Below are positions 7,861 through 17,553 of a DNA stretch of 64,000 nucleotides, piece by piece. The stretch is from Echinicola marina (lineage in GTDB: Bacteria > Bacteroidota > Bacteroidia > Cytophagales > Cyclobacteriaceae). The translations under genes and the position numbers were made by a program. Under the pieces are notes generated by a model. The model saw only the letters and a program-made list of their open reading frames with translations, did no database searches and was not told the origin of the DNA. The DNA lies in NCBI RefSeq assembly GCF_020463795.1, contig NZ_CP080025.1, positions 5,349,001 to 5,413,000 of the forward strand, written 5' to 3'. The first letter of the stretch is position 1. Every line of letters begins with the position of its first letter.

Positions 7861-9060
7861 TTACATTTTCTTGTCCAAACTTAACCCTGTTTCGATATGC
7901 TCAAATTCAGGAATATATTTTTTTAACCAACCAACAATGTCAGTTTTCTGTGTTTCATTCTTATCAAGCAAATTATAAAGTTCATCGAAAATCTCATCAA
8001 ACTTCTCAATTGGATAGGTAGGCTCCTTACTGATCTTACCTAATGCTTGAAACTTATTCAAATCATACGATTCTTCTTCTGTGTAGAACTCCTCATAAAG
8101 CTTTTCCCCAGAAGTATCTGTTTTAAATACATACACCGGATATTTACCTTGATCTATTAAGTGTACATTTTTTCTAGCTTCCTCATCTGAATCAAAAATT
8201 ACAGGTTCAAAACCTAGTTTTTTTAATAATGGAGGGAAAATATCAGCAAATTTGATTAGATCCTTCTCCATATCTAACTTAGGGAAAAACACTTCTTTAT
8301 TATTGCCTAGAACACAAGCCATCAAACAGATCTCTCCTGATTCTTGAGGAGAAACAAAAAATCTTTTAACATCACTAGGACAGGAAATGGGTTGATTTTT
8401 CTCTATCCTTTTCAAAAACCCTTCCAAAAGAGACCCATTAGAAAAAGCCACATTGGCAAATCTTGCTGTAGATACTTTTAATCTATCCCCATAGGATAAA
8501 ATCAGTTCCTCCATCATTTTCTTGCTAGCCCCCATAATATTTACCGGATTGGCAGCCTTATCTGTCGATACACAAAAGAAATGTTTTGGAGGATGTTCAA
8601 CTAAAAGATCCAATAAACCTTTTGCCTTAACTAAATTATTTTCCAACAGCGCCTCTATTGAGAAAATATCTTTTTCGCTTCTCACATGTTTATGAGCTGC
8701 AAAATTGGCTACTATATCAAAAGGCCCATGAGCTCTGAAAAGTTTTCTAAAAGCGGGGCTATCAAACGATAATGGGTATGAATAAAACTCATCAGGAACA
8801 TATTGCCCTTCCACACTTCTTAGGTCCCTCACCAATTCTGTCAGCCCATTCTCATTAATATCAACTACTACTAGTTTAGCAGGAAGATACTTTAAGGCAG
8901 CTTTTATAAAAGAGGAACCAATTGTACCAGCTCCACCAATAACCATTAAATATTTCCCTTCAATATTCGATGACAGCTCGTCATGATTATTCTTCAAGTC
9001 CTGTTCAAAAAGGCTCTCTTTTCTTTGCAAATAATTTAATATAAATTTGTTAGTATCCAT
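7861..9060 (-). CDS. NDP-sugar 4,6-dehydratase/epimerase (CapD/FlaA1-like, short form)
   Basis: A 399-residue extended SDR protein. The Rossmann motif GGAGTIGSS lies near residue 41, followed by VDINENGL, the NFAAHKHV block and STDKAANPVNIMGASKKMMEE. In this last block the usual Tyr of the YxxxK dyad is replaced by Met, as in FlaA1/CapE/PglF-type UDP-GlcNAc 4,6-dehydratases. It lacks the N-terminal membrane region of the long WbpM/CapD forms. It lies 4 bp before the sugar transferase and 4 bp after the reductase gene, so the trio should be co-expressed. The likely job is a UDP-4-keto-6-deoxy-HexNAc intermediate. Confidence 0.85.
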   Translation of the reverse strand: MDTNKFILNYLQRKESLFEQDLKNNHDELSSNIEGKYLMVIGGAGTIGSSFIKAALKYLPAKLVVVDINENGLTELVRDLRSVEGQYVPDEFYSYPLSFDSPAFRKLFRAHGPFDIVANFAAHKHVRSEKDIFSIEALLENNLVKAKGLLDLLVEHPPKHFFCVSTDKAANPVNIMGASKKMMEELILSYGDRLKVSTARFANVAFSNGSLLEGFLKRIEKNQPISCPSDVKRFFVSPQESGEICLMACVLGNNKEVFFPKLDMEKDLIKFADIFPPLLKKLGFEPVIFDSDEEARKNVHLIDQGKYPVYVFKTDTSGEKLYEEFYTEEESYDLNKFQALGKISKEPTYPIEKFDEIFDELYNLLDKNETQKTDIVGWLKKYIPEFEHIETGLSLDKKM

Positions 9061-9064
9061 ATGT

Positions 9065-9979
9065 TTATGAGTTCAATGTTTCTTTTAGTTTATTTAAGAC
9101 TTTACTAGGTTTCCAGTCTAGGTGCATTCTCGCAAGACTGTCATCAAAAGTCAAATCAGAAGTTATTTTTTTTAATTTAGATGAATTAATTGGTAAAGAA
9201 TTTCCTACAACATCTCCTACTTTAGCCAGTATATTGGCTAACCAAATTGGTATCCTCCTTGGCAAACCCTTATTAAATGCTTTTGAGATGCTCCCTTCTA
9301 GTTCTCCAAAAGATGAATGATATCCGTCTGTCAAATTATAAACGCCGCCCACCTCTGATAATTTTTGAAAAACCGTAGGAATATCTCCCACCCAAACCAT
9401 GCTCTTTTTTGATTTTGCTTTTCCTATACTTAGGTATTTCCCTGTTTTAATCCCCTTTATCATCATTCCAAGATTTCCAGGAGCATCTGAACCAACAATT
9501 AAAGGCAGCCTTAGTATGCCTAAAATTATATTTCTTTCATTTGCCCATTTTTTCAAATACATTTCTGCCTGTATTTTACTTTTTGCATAAGGGGAATCTC
9601 CTAACAAAAAATGGGATTCATCAATTAATTCTCCTGATTCTACACCATATACCGCTACTGTACTTATAAAAATAAAGGATCGGGGTTTTTGTACCAGCTT
9701 ATCAATCGCATGGCATAAATTCTTTGTTCCTTCAAAATTAACTTTATAAAAGTCTTTCTTTTCCCTTTCAGTTTTAGGAACAAAATGAGCTTTTCCTGCA
9801 GCATGAATTATTAAATCAAATTCTAAAGAAGACTTTAAAGCAAATCGTTTTGTCAAATCTATATTATAATCGCAATTACTCCTTCCAATAGTATCTACAT
9901 TATGTCCCTCTTTCAAAAAATAGTTTTTCAACTCTTTACCAAGGAAACCCGAGGCTCCAGTTAATAAGATTCTTGTCAT
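9065..9979 (-). CDS. NAD-dependent epimerase/dehydratase, probable 4-keto reductase (WbpV/FnlB-like)
   Basis: A 304-residue extended SDR protein with N-terminal LLTGASGFLG, the IIHAAGKAHF block, Ser in ISTVAVYG and the YxxxK motif in SPYAKSKIQAE. In polysaccharide loci this type, next to a 4,6-dehydratase and an initiating sugar transferase, usually reduces UDP-4-keto-6-deoxy-HexNAc to UDP-QuiNAc or UDP-FucNAc. That assignment here rests on context. It overlaps the GT4 gene upstream by 4 bp (ATGA), so translation is probably coupled. Confidence 0.8.
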   Translation of the reverse strand: MTRILLTGASGFLGKELKNYFLKEGHNVDTIGRSNCDYNIDLTKRFALKSSLEFDLIIHAAGKAHFVPKTEREKKDFYKVNFEGTKNLCHAIDKLVQKPRSFIFISTVAVYGVESGELIDESHFLLGDSPYAKSKIQAEMYLKKWANERNIILGILRLPLIVGSDAPGNLGMMIKGIKTGKYLSIGKAKSKKSMVWVGDIPTVFQKLSEVGGVYNLTDGYHSSFGELEGSISKAFNKGLPRRIPIWLANILAKVGDVVGNSLPINSSKLKKITSDLTFDDSLARMHLDWKPSKVLNKLKETLNS

Positions 9980-11169
9980 ATTTGAGATAATAAATCCAAA
10001 TACTTTTTTGATAATATATCTCTATTAAAATCTGACATGGCTAAGCTGAACGCATTTTTGCCCATTATACTTGCCTCATCTGAATTATTTGCCAACCATA
10101 GAATTTTTTTTGCTGCATCCCTTGGAGAAGATAATGAAACATTTATCCCACACTTCTCTTTGTCTACAAGATCTCTAATCCAACCTGTTGTGGTTTGAAC
10201 TATTGGAACTCCTGCCGCAAAAGAATCAAATATTTTATTTGGACTGCAAGTACTTTGAACAGGATTATCTAGCGTCGCAAATAGAGTTGCTCTACTATTA
10301 TTGACCCATTTAGGAAGTTGGGATTTTGGCATAAGACCTAAAAAAAATATATTATCAAGCTTATACCTTTCCTTTTGCTCTAATAAAGGAAGTCTATCTT
10401 TACCATCTCCAATAAAAACCAAAGATACTGTATTGTTTTCATCTAATTCTTTCAAATTTCTGGCAACATCAAGCCAAAAAGATATATTATGAATTAGTCC
10501 CAAAGAACCAATATGTGTAAAAATCACTTTACCTGTGGTCCATTCTGGTAAAGGTTCATTTCCTTCTACATTAAAAACTTCTATGTCGGATGCATTTGGT
10601 ATTACCTCTATGGTTAGCTTTTCAAATCTTTTCTGAATATGATCTTTTTGCCCAACCGAAGCAGTAATTATTAAATTGGATGAATAGTAGCAAAGCTTTT
10701 CTATAATTATACTGATTTTTTTTTGTATTTCCCCTTTTATTAATCCAAGTTCTATTCCACCAGCTGGCCAAAGATCCCTAACCTCAAATACTGTTTTTTT
10801 TCGTCTCAACCACTTCGAAACAATTAAAGGAAACCCAATCGTTATGGGGCCTGATGAAGAAATACAAACATCGTAAGTTCGAAAAATGGAATACCAAATT
10901 GAAATAATCGAAAATAAAATGGCTCGAAACGCCCTGGTAACATAATTAAACCTATTGGAATCGCCTAAATCTATAACGATTAAATTAATACCTTCGATCT
11001 TTTGATGGCTAATAAACGAGGATGCCTTAATGTCAGATTTGTCATATGGAGCTGTAACCACTGTCACTTCATGTCCCTCTTTTACCCACCTTTTAGTCAA
11101 CTCATAAATTCTAGTACTCCAGCTACCTTTTGGGGTTCCAAAGTATTGATAGAAAAACAAAATCTTCAT
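9976..11169 (-). CDS. Glycosyltransferase family 4 (WbuB-like)
   Basis: A 397-residue GT-B retaining glycosyltransferase. The N-terminal acceptor domain opens KILFFYQYFGTPKGSWSTR, with the typical EVRDLWPAGGIELG near residue 140. The C-terminal donor domain has HIGSLGLIHN, FIGDGKDR, GLMPKSQLP and FDSFAAGVPIVQT. The pattern is that of the WbuB-type transferases adding the second sugar after the lipid-linked sugar. It is the only transferase in the locus that is clear on sequence alone, so it likely acts right after the initiating enzyme. Confidence 0.9.
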   Translation of the reverse strand: MKILFFYQYFGTPKGSWSTRIYELTKRWVKEGHEVTVVTAPYDKSDIKASSFISHQKIEGINLIVIDLGDSNRFNYVTRAFRAILFSIISIWYSIFRTYDVCISSSGPITIGFPLIVSKWLRRKKTVFEVRDLWPAGGIELGLIKGEIQKKISIIIEKLCYYSSNLIITASVGQKDHIQKRFEKLTIEVIPNASDIEVFNVEGNEPLPEWTTGKVIFTHIGSLGLIHNISFWLDVARNLKELDENNTVSLVFIGDGKDRLPLLEQKERYKLDNIFFLGLMPKSQLPKWVNNSRATLFATLDNPVQSTCSPNKIFDSFAAGVPIVQTTTGWIRDLVDKEKCGINVSLSSPRDAAKKILWLANNSDEASIMGKNAFSLAMSDFNRDILSKKYLDLLSQI

Positions 11170-11318
11170 TTTTATTAGTAATGACCTTTTTAAAATTTGG
11201 AAAATAAATAACTAAACTTCATTCTGGGAACCTAATATTACTTTAAATTCACAAACATGGAAAATTCATTCTAAAACCGTTAGAAATACAGATCGGATAA
11301 ACATTTAGTGCAATAACT

Positions 11319-11882
11319 CTAATTTTCTTTAAGTCGAAATTTTTGATCGAGTTCATCTAACTTTAATTTAGCTTCCTTCGGATGTGATTTATAATATTCT
11401 GTTTTAACTAAAGCTTCGATCATTTCGTTATCAAAACGCTTCCTAATTACTTTTGCTGGAACTCCTGCTACTATTGTATATGGTTCCACATCTTTTAAAA
11501 CAACTGAATTACTTCCTATAACAGCTCCATTCCCTATCCGAATCCCCTCACGTAACGACACCTTTGAACCTATCCATACATCATGTCCAATAATTGTTTT
11601 ATTTTTTATTCCAAAAGAACTTAACCTTGGAGACGTGGACCACCACCAATGAGAATGTTCCATCCCACCAATTTGAACAAAAGCCGCAATAGAACAATAA
11701 TTTCCTATTTCAGCCTTATCAATAACTGAATTATGACCTATGTAGGAGTAATCTCCTATAACGGTATTAGAAAGGAAAACCCTTGGTTCTATATATACTT
11801 TTCTACCTAATCTAACATTTCGAAGAAAATACTCCCAAATCCTAAAAAATCTCCTAAAAGAAAAATACAAATCTCTTAACAT
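11319..11882 (-). CDS. Hexapeptide-repeat O-acetyltransferase (CatB-like)
   Basis: A 187-residue left-handed beta-helix acyltransferase. Hexapeptide repeats run from about residue 35 (NTVIGDYSYIGHNSVID) through IGNGAVIGSNSVVLKDV to the C-terminal VAGVPAKVIRKR. The His-containing HSHWWW loop and IIGHDVWIGSKV are typical of acetyl-CoA dependent xenobiotic/sugar acetyltransferases. It most likely O-acetylates a sugar of the repeat unit. It sits 6 bp after the unknown gene at 11889-13028. The 150 bp before the GT4 gene show nothing. Confidence 0.85.
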   Translation of the reverse strand: MLRDLYFSFRRFFRIWEYFLRNVRLGRKVYIEPRVFLSNTVIGDYSYIGHNSVIDKAEIGNYCSIAAFVQIGGMEHSHWWWSTSPRLSSFGIKNKTIIGHDVWIGSKVSLREGIRIGNGAVIGSNSVVLKDVEPYTIVAGVPAKVIRKRFDNEMIEALVKTEYYKSHPKEAKLKLDELDQKFRLKEN

Positions 11883-11888
11883 CGAAAA

Positions 11889-13028
11889 CTATTTACTTAA
11901 AAACTCTGATAATCTATATATTTTCTCCTTTTTCTTAAAAAAGAAATAGGATCTGTCCTCTAATTCTTTTATTAGGGTTTCATTTGATACATCATCAATT
12001 ACAACTTTACTCCCCATACTCCAACCTTGAATTAGTACTGTGGAATACTGTGCAATTATATACTCATTTTCACATAATATCTCAGAAATGTCTTTACCTT
12101 CACTCTCCAAGATCGAAACTCCTTTCAATTTATTCGAACAAACTTTCTGACGTGGGTGATCTTTTACTTTAACAAAATATCCTTTTCTGGTTATGTTTGA
12201 TAAAACTTCATTAATTATTCTGAGTTCTTCTGGACTTTCAATACCTTTTAAAAAATAACAAACTGAATTCTTACTTTTAAATTTTTTCTTTTTATTTCCG
12301 CATATAGAAAATGGATTATCTATTATTATTTCGCCTTTAAACATTAATTCTTCAAACATACCCTTATAATGTAGATCCCAAACATAGAATTTATCGAAAG
12401 AACAAAACGCATCCCTCAAAGTTAATAATTTCTCACCATGCATAAAGTTATTAAGTTCTATACATTCATGATGGCAAAAATCTCTCACAATGCCGCAAGA
12501 AGCACTATACTCCATGTTTACCCATACACTCTTTACATTATAGGCTTCTATTGCATATCTTATTTGAGCTATTCTGTATACAGATATAGCCAATAGGCCA
12601 AAATTAAACTGAGTCTTTACTAAAACACCCAAAAGATACACTATATCTCTAAACAACAATTCTCCTTTTCTTGGCTCGATGTAAACTAATCTTTTGCCTT
12701 TAACAAGCTCATTACTGAATATGGTTTTTGAGTAAAAATAAGCTATGTCATATGTATTCTTTTCTTTTATTGATTTCTTTGGAAAAAAATTCTTTAAAAG
12801 AAGGATAAAAAATCCAAACATGGAAACGATCCAAAGAATGATCTTATCGGTATTTTTTAAAAAGTAAACCTGTGCCTTGAATTGGAAAATACTATCATAT
12901 ATATAACTATCATCGAAATTTTTACGCTGGAGGGAAAGTTCTTTGAGTATTTTTTCTTCTTCCTCCCATGTCACACCCCAATTAATTGAAATTATTTTTT
13001 GTTTTATTAATTTATAATATTTTAACAT
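11889..13028 (-). CDS. Unidentified polysaccharide-locus protein, possible GT-B glycosyltransferase
   Basis: A 379-residue AT-rich gene; I do not recognise the family. The preceding codon is GTG, but ATG at 13028 is preferred. Near residues 70-90 there is a hydrophobic stretch (IILWIVSMFGFFILLLKNFF), odd for a soluble enzyme. Visible motifs: FMHGEKLLTLRD, VKVKDHPRQK and AQYSTVLIQGWSMGSK. HG, K-x-HP and a downstream Ser/Thr pair recall the HP and S(S/T) motifs of bacterial CMP-sialate transferases and of CDP-glycerol transferases. The locus makes an activated nonulosonic acid and has only one other obvious glycosyltransferase, so a role in transferring that sugar is a reasonable guess, not shown. 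Confidence 0.5.
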   Translation of the reverse strand: MLKYYKLIKQKIISINWGVTWEEEEKILKELSLQRKNFDDSYIYDSIFQFKAQVYFLKNTDKIILWIVSMFGFFILLLKNFFPKKSIKEKNTYDIAYFYSKTIFSNELVKGKRLVYIEPRKGELLFRDIVYLLGVLVKTQFNFGLLAISVYRIAQIRYAIEAYNVKSVWVNMEYSASCGIVRDFCHHECIELNNFMHGEKLLTLRDAFCSFDKFYVWDLHYKGMFEELMFKGEIIIDNPFSICGNKKKKFKSKNSVCYFLKGIESPEELRIINEVLSNITRKGYFVKVKDHPRQKVCSNKLKGVSILESEGKDISEILCENEYIIAQYSTVLIQGWSMGSKVVIDDVSNETLIKELEDRSYFFFKKKEKIYRLSEFLSK

Positions 13029-13119
13029 CACTTCTATTCAAAAGGCTTTATTCACCAAGTCAATAACTTATTGTTTTTCTTAATTTCATTAATAAAAAAT
13101 AATATTGGAATATTATTAA

Positions 13120-14391
13120 TCATTTTAATAAATGAACTTCACAAAGACGATGATAAAAATAATACACAATACAAAATAAAATGAAGAATGCTATTGTTGT
13201 TGATACTGCAGCACCAAGCAATCCATATACCGGAACTAGTATAAAGTTTAATATTAAATTGATCAAACTAGAAACGAGAGTGATTCCAGCTAGTAATTTT
13301 GTCTTTTTAAAATAAAAAAGAAAATTTACAACAAATTTATACATCCCAAAGAATGAATACCCTATTAAAACCCATAGAACTACATAATAATTTACAATAA
13401 AATCATTATTTATAAATAATTCATAAATTAATGGAACAGCTAAATAAATAGCCAATGCTACAATAAAAGTTGTAGCGAAATAAACTAGGTTATATTTCTT
13501 TAATTTTAGAATCCCTTTCCCTTCATCTTTCTTGAGAATTGAAAAGACAAATGGAGTCCAAGCTTGATTAAATGATGTACCTAAAAATGACATTATCATG
13601 CCAATTTGATATGCTACAGCATATAAACCTACCTCGTCAACTCCCAGGTAATGTGCTATAACAAGCCTATCCGAAAAAGCTAATATATATCCTCCTAGGG
13701 TATGTACTATTAGAGGAACACTATAACTCAATGCAATTTTTAAATATGTTTTATGGATTAAAAATTTAAAACCATAAAGTTTTCTAATAAATAAGATAGC
13801 TGCAATACATATTAATCCAGACACAAATAACATTGGATATATACGCCCTTCCCATCCATAATTGAGATAAACAATGAAATAAACGGATAGTAAAATATCC
13901 ATGGTTGTTTTTGTAATTCTCAATAATCCAAATAGAGCAGGTTTTTCTTCAACCCTAAATATATTTAATAATACTTCAATTATTTGGGTAAATAAGGCAT
14001 ACAAAACAGATAACCAAACTATTTGAATAGGAATTCCTCCTTCAAAATAGTCCGGTTTAACTACTAAGAAAACAAAATAGACTATAACAACAATAACACC
14101 TCCTAGTAAACATAAAAAAGTTAAAATAGTTGAAATGAAATTTGAAAATTCATTTTTATCTAATTCATAATAGTATCTAATAATAGAACTCCCAATATTT
14201 AATCCAACAATAGGAATAAAAATAAAAGAAAACGTTGTGAATAGATCAACAATTCCAAAATCGAATTTACTTAGATAATTGGTAAAAACAGGTAGCAATA
14301 AAAATGGAATTGCAGAATTCACAAAATTCAAAAGTGTATATAAACCTATATTCCTAAAGACCTTATTTCTTCTTGCCAATATACTAATCAC
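13120..14391 (-). CDS. Wzx-like oligosaccharide flippase
   Basis: A 423-residue, almost fully hydrophobic protein with about 12 predicted membrane segments and the MATE/PST-type look of Wzx flippases: N-terminal NIGLYTLLNFVNSAIPFLLL, central YSVPLIVHTLGGY and AHYLGVDEVGLYAVAYQIG. It would move undecaprenyl-linked repeat units across the inner membrane. The frame opens with GTG at 14391; TTG at 14379 is an alternative. The gene is visibly AT-rich compared with glmS. It lies next to the polymerase, as in Wzx/Wzy-dependent loci. Confidence 0.88.
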   Translation of the reverse strand: MISILARRNKVFRNIGLYTLLNFVNSAIPFLLLPVFTNYLSKFDFGIVDLFTTFSFIFIPIVGLNIGSSIIRYYYELDKNEFSNFISTILTFLCLLGGVIVVIVYFVFLVVKPDYFEGGIPIQIVWLSVLYALFTQIIEVLLNIFRVEEKPALFGLLRITKTTMDILLSVYFIVYLNYGWEGRIYPMLFVSGLICIAAILFIRKLYGFKFLIHKTYLKIALSYSVPLIVHTLGGYILAFSDRLVIAHYLGVDEVGLYAVAYQIGMIMSFLGTSFNQAWTPFVFSILKKDEGKGILKLKKYNLVYFATTFIVALAIYLAVPLIYELFINNDFIVNYYVVLWVLIGYSFFGMYKFVVNFLFYFKKTKLLAGITLVSSLINLILNFILVPVYGLLGAAVSTTIAFFILFCIVYYFYHRLCEVHLLK

Positions 14392-14501
14392 AATAACAAT
14401 ACTTTTTTTTCACTTATACTATATATAAACCTCTAATTGTAGAAAAGATATTATAGTCTGATGAAAGTTATTCAAAATTTGTTTAGGCTCTAAAACAATC
14501 A

Positions 14502-15614
14502 TTAAGCAGTATTAGGGAGTCTTTTTAATACCCTAATAGACTTTTTAAAACTAATAACCTGAATAAGCAAAAATAGTACAAATATGGAAAAAAAATCCAT
14601 CTGATAATAACAAACAATTAGAGCCAATAACAATAGAATCAAGTAGATTATTGACTTATTTATCCCCCTTTGAAAGGGGATTGAAATTCCAGCAAATAAT
14701 ATATCTATGATAAATACTAATGTGAATGGAAATAAACTAAAGAGAAGATTTATCAAAGATGAATTCGACATGGTTTTTGAAAAATCATAATTAAAATTAA
14801 CTGCGCTTCTAATTAAAAAGAGCATAGACTCAATTCTGTTACTTGGCACAACCAAATCCTTGGTATTATTTGCACTTGGCCCTATAATAACTAAAAAGTA
14901 ATCAATTAATATAGCTCCTGAATATATAACCCCTATTAACCCAAGCATGAGAATAATTTTCCTATACTCTCTGATATAAATTAATAACATAACAATAAGT
15001 ACTATTAGAGTACTTCTTGTTAAATATAACGCACTATAAAAAACACCAGAGCATAACAGAAAAAATCCAATAAAAAAATCTAAAGTTGAAACTTTTCCTC
15101 CAGATCTTTCTTTCAATACTTCGTAAAAAATAACGTATAACATTGAAAATCCATAAAATATTAAAGAAACATAGTTAATACTAGAATTAATAAAGAATTT
15201 TCCCAATAAAGTAAAATTTGTTAACTGATCTTTTACATTGTAAAATAATACCGCTCCTCCAAGAATTAGCAAAACAGAAGCCAACTTTAATGGTGAAAAC
15301 ATCAAATTAACAATTTCATCTTTTGAACTCAAACGGTCAAATAAAATATATGGTAAGGATGCGCAAAGTATATAACCAGATATTGACCCAGAAGCTCCAA
15401 GACTATAGAGAACAAAAGCCAAAAAGACTAGTCCTACCGTTCCCCAGTATTTAATAGGTAGACTAGCATTTTTCATTTTAATTGATAAAAAAAATATAAT
15501 ACTTAGAACCATCGAATAGTTCAAAACAGTAAGTATTTGCCCCAATTCACGCTTTATCAATGGTATAATATGGATAAATAGAAAAACGAAAAAAAACAAT
15601 TTGATTGCCTTCAT
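14502..15614 (-). CDS. Wzy-like O-antigen/capsule polymerase (multispanning membrane protein)
   Basis: A 370-residue protein made almost entirely of hydrophobic segments (about 10-12) with a large periplasmic-type loop in its second half, the usual shape of Wzy polymerases; Wzy sequences are too variable for firm motif support. ATG 15614 is chosen over GTG 15656 because it begins the first membrane helix (MKAIKLFFFVFLF). Position next to Wzx and the absence of another polymerase candidate support the call. Confidence 0.7.
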   Translation of the reverse strand: MKAIKLFFFVFLFIHIIPLIKRELGQILTVLNYSMVLSIIFFLSIKMKNASLPIKYWGTVGLVFLAFVLYSLGASGSISGYILCASLPYILFDRLSSKDEIVNLMFSPLKLASVLLILGGAVLFYNVKDQLTNFTLLGKFFINSSINYVSLIFYGFSMLYVIFYEVLKERSGGKVSTLDFFIGFFLLCSGVFYSALYLTRSTLIVLIVMLLIYIREYRKIILMLGLIGVIYSGAILIDYFLVIIGPSANNTKDLVVPSNRIESMLFLIRSAVNFNYDFSKTMSNSSLINLLFSLFPFTLVFIIDILFAGISIPFQRGINKSIIYLILLLLALIVCYYQMDFFSIFVLFLLIQVISFKKSIRVLKRLPNTA

Positions 15615-15764
15615 TCTATTTATTCTAAATATATTATATTTTCTATATATCAGCACTTAAAATTAATTCTTCAAACCCTAACAAAACTTCTGGTTAAATC
15701 CTCTTTTACCTAATTAATAATACAAAAAAAGAGCTTCTAATTTGAATGAACCAAACCTATATTA

Positions 15765-17033
15765 CTAATTAAAATTGGAGTTACTACTTAACCTTATTGT
15801 AACCCATTCTTGTTCTTTTTGGTTGTAATATAAACGGGGATATACAATAATAATTTCCTTTGTCACCCTGTCTTCTATTATTGTAACATGTCCCAAATCC
15901 AATCTATTCTTTCCTTCATCATATTTTCTATAAGTATCAAGTATTAAAACACTTGATTTAATAATTTTCATGGAGCTTTGGTCAACTTCTCCAATTACTA
16001 GAGGAAATCGTGGATGATTACCTTTAGGGTTCTCCTCAGAAATATTTCCAACCCAATACAATTTTCCATTTGAATGCTTAAATAAAACAGACATTGAAGA
16101 AGGAGAATAAAAAGTTGAACCATCATCATAAGTCCATGGCCTTGGTTTTGTCCAATTTTTACCATTATCTCTCGAAAAAGAATACCATTTATATCCCGGT
16201 AACGTATAATTGGAATCTAATTTCCCTCCATTACTTCCCCTAAACACCCCAAATATATTTCCATTATTTAATTTTATAATGGAAGGTTCAATTAACCCTC
16301 TTGTTGTAGAATTTGGATCACCTATTATTCTTTCTACTAGTTTCCAAACTAATTTTTTGCCTTTCCATTTCCCACGAAGAATAATAACTTCTGTATAAGT
16401 ATATCCCTTGGTCGGATTATATAATCCTTCCCAATTAAGGCTGTCACATTTACTATCAGAAATTACAGTAGCTTGTACAGGCAATAGAATATGCCCTTTA
16501 TTGTTAATTATTGGCTTACTCCCATAATCACCTAAGTAAAATGCATTTCTTCCTAATACTATGTTTGAAAATGGATTTGAGTTTGAGTTCTCATTTTTCT
16601 TAATTCGTATGTCGTAAAGCCAACTTTTACCATTGTCAGAAGAAGTTCTATATCGCAAATAATATCCTTTCAATGCTTCCTTCGGTTCCTTAACATGTTT
16701 AGGTATTTGGGGGTTATCTAATGAATTAAAAAAGGTAACTAATAATTGTTTATTACTATCAAAAATGGATGTAACTGGAGCCCTTCGCCCAGATTTGGGA
16801 GGAGTTTCTATCTCAACACTTGAAGTTGGACTATATTTCCACGTTTTTCCATTATCAACACTTATATAGTTTCCAGAACGCAGGAGGGGATTCTCAACTG
16901 ACGTGTATATTGCATTATAAAATCTTGATGGTTCTTTAGTTAATTTATATTCTAAGATTTCAATAGAACTTTGAGCCATGACCTGAATGGATATTCCCAA
17001 ACAGATGATGATATGTAAAATTCCCTTTCTCAT
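15765..17033 (-). CDS. Secreted Asp-box (BNR-repeat) protein of sialidase fold
   Basis: A 422-residue protein with a signal peptide (hydrophobic residues 5-19, cleavage after VMAQ). Three Asp-boxes are visible: SVDNGKTW (about residue 60), SSDNGKSW (about 130) and SRDNGKNW (about 290), each of the S-x-D-x-G-x-x-W type found in six-bladed sialidase propellers. I do not see the FRIP motif expected near the N-terminus of GH33 sialidases, so classical sialidase activity is doubtful. Lying directly downstream of a nonulosonic-acid module, it may bind, trim or modify the exported polymer (inference). AT-rich gene; separated by about 90 bp from the yhcH-like gene. Confidence 0.75.
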   Translation of the reverse strand: MRKGILHIIICLGISIQVMAQSSIEILEYKLTKEPSRFYNAIYTSVENPLLRSGNYISVDNGKTWKYSPTSSVEIETPPKSGRRAPVTSIFDSNKQLLVTFFNSLDNPQIPKHVKEPKEALKGYYLRYRTSSDNGKSWLYDIRIKKNENSNSNPFSNIVLGRNAFYLGDYGSKPIINNKGHILLPVQATVISDSKCDSLNWEGLYNPTKGYTYTEVIILRGKWKGKKLVWKLVERIIGDPNSTTRGLIEPSIIKLNNGNIFGVFRGSNGGKLDSNYTLPGYKWYSFSRDNGKNWTKPRPWTYDDGSTFYSPSSMSVLFKHSNGKLYWVGNISEENPKGNHPRFPLVIGEVDQSSMKIIKSSVLILDTYRKYDEGKNRLDLGHVTIIEDRVTKEIIIVYPRLYYNQKEQEWVTIRLSSNSNFN

Positions 17034-17124
17034 AAATCAAAGACATCAATTAAAATCACAGAATCCAACATTTAAGCATGGATGGAGACTTAATATTAAA
17101 CACTCTAAAACAAGACTGTTAAAT

Positions 17125-17553
17125 TTAAAGAAGCTTTTTATATACCTTCTTTTTTACTTCTAAACTATTATTAACAGCAATGCTTGTACGATGAACCTCA
17201 TGTGGAAATAAAATCAGAAAATACCCTGGGGACAAACGGATAGTTTGTTGCTCACGGCCTTCAAAAAGCTGGTAATCATCTTGGTACTCATTAGTTGGGA
17301 CCATTGATGCGATATCAGCTAGATGTATTAGCTCCTCACCTTCCAATATAACATGTATATCCAAATATTTTCTATGTGATTCCCAAAGAGCCCTATCGGA
17401 ATTTTGAGTTTGGTACACCAAACCTATACTAAAACAATCAGGTTCATTAATATCTTTCTTACCTTTTTCAAAGGATCCTCCATGTAGATCATCCAAAACA
17501 AATTGAAATCTCTCTCCATAATTTTTAAGGTTTTCGGTTTTGTCAAATATCAT
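17125..17553 (-). CDS. YhcH/NanQ (DUF386/EbgC-like) family protein, possible ulosonic-acid anomerase
   Basis: A 142-residue cupin-like protein of the YhcH/YjgK/YiaL family. The signature ESHRKYLDIHVILEGEE and the downstream FLILFPHEVHRTSIAV with C-terminal KKKVYKK are clear. E. coli YhcH (NanQ), encoded with sialic-acid catabolic genes, is reported to speed sialic-acid anomerisation. Here the gene is coupled by a 4-bp overlap (17550-17553) to the cytidylyltransferase, placing it in a biosynthetic rather than catabolic setting. It may supply the anomer needed for CMP activation or transfer (inference). Confidence 0.85.
   Translation of the reverse strand: MIFDKTENLKNYGERFQFVLDDLHGGSFEKGKKDINEPDCFSIGLVYQTQNSDRALWESHRKYLDIHVILEGEELIHLADIASMVPTNEYQDDYQLFEGREQQTIRLSPGYFLILFPHEVHRTSIAVNNSLEVKKKVYKKLL

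Noticed and set aside
15765-17033. Calling the Asp-box protein a GH33 sialidase
   Set aside because: No FRIP motif or convincing arginine triad could be seen, so only the fold is claimed.
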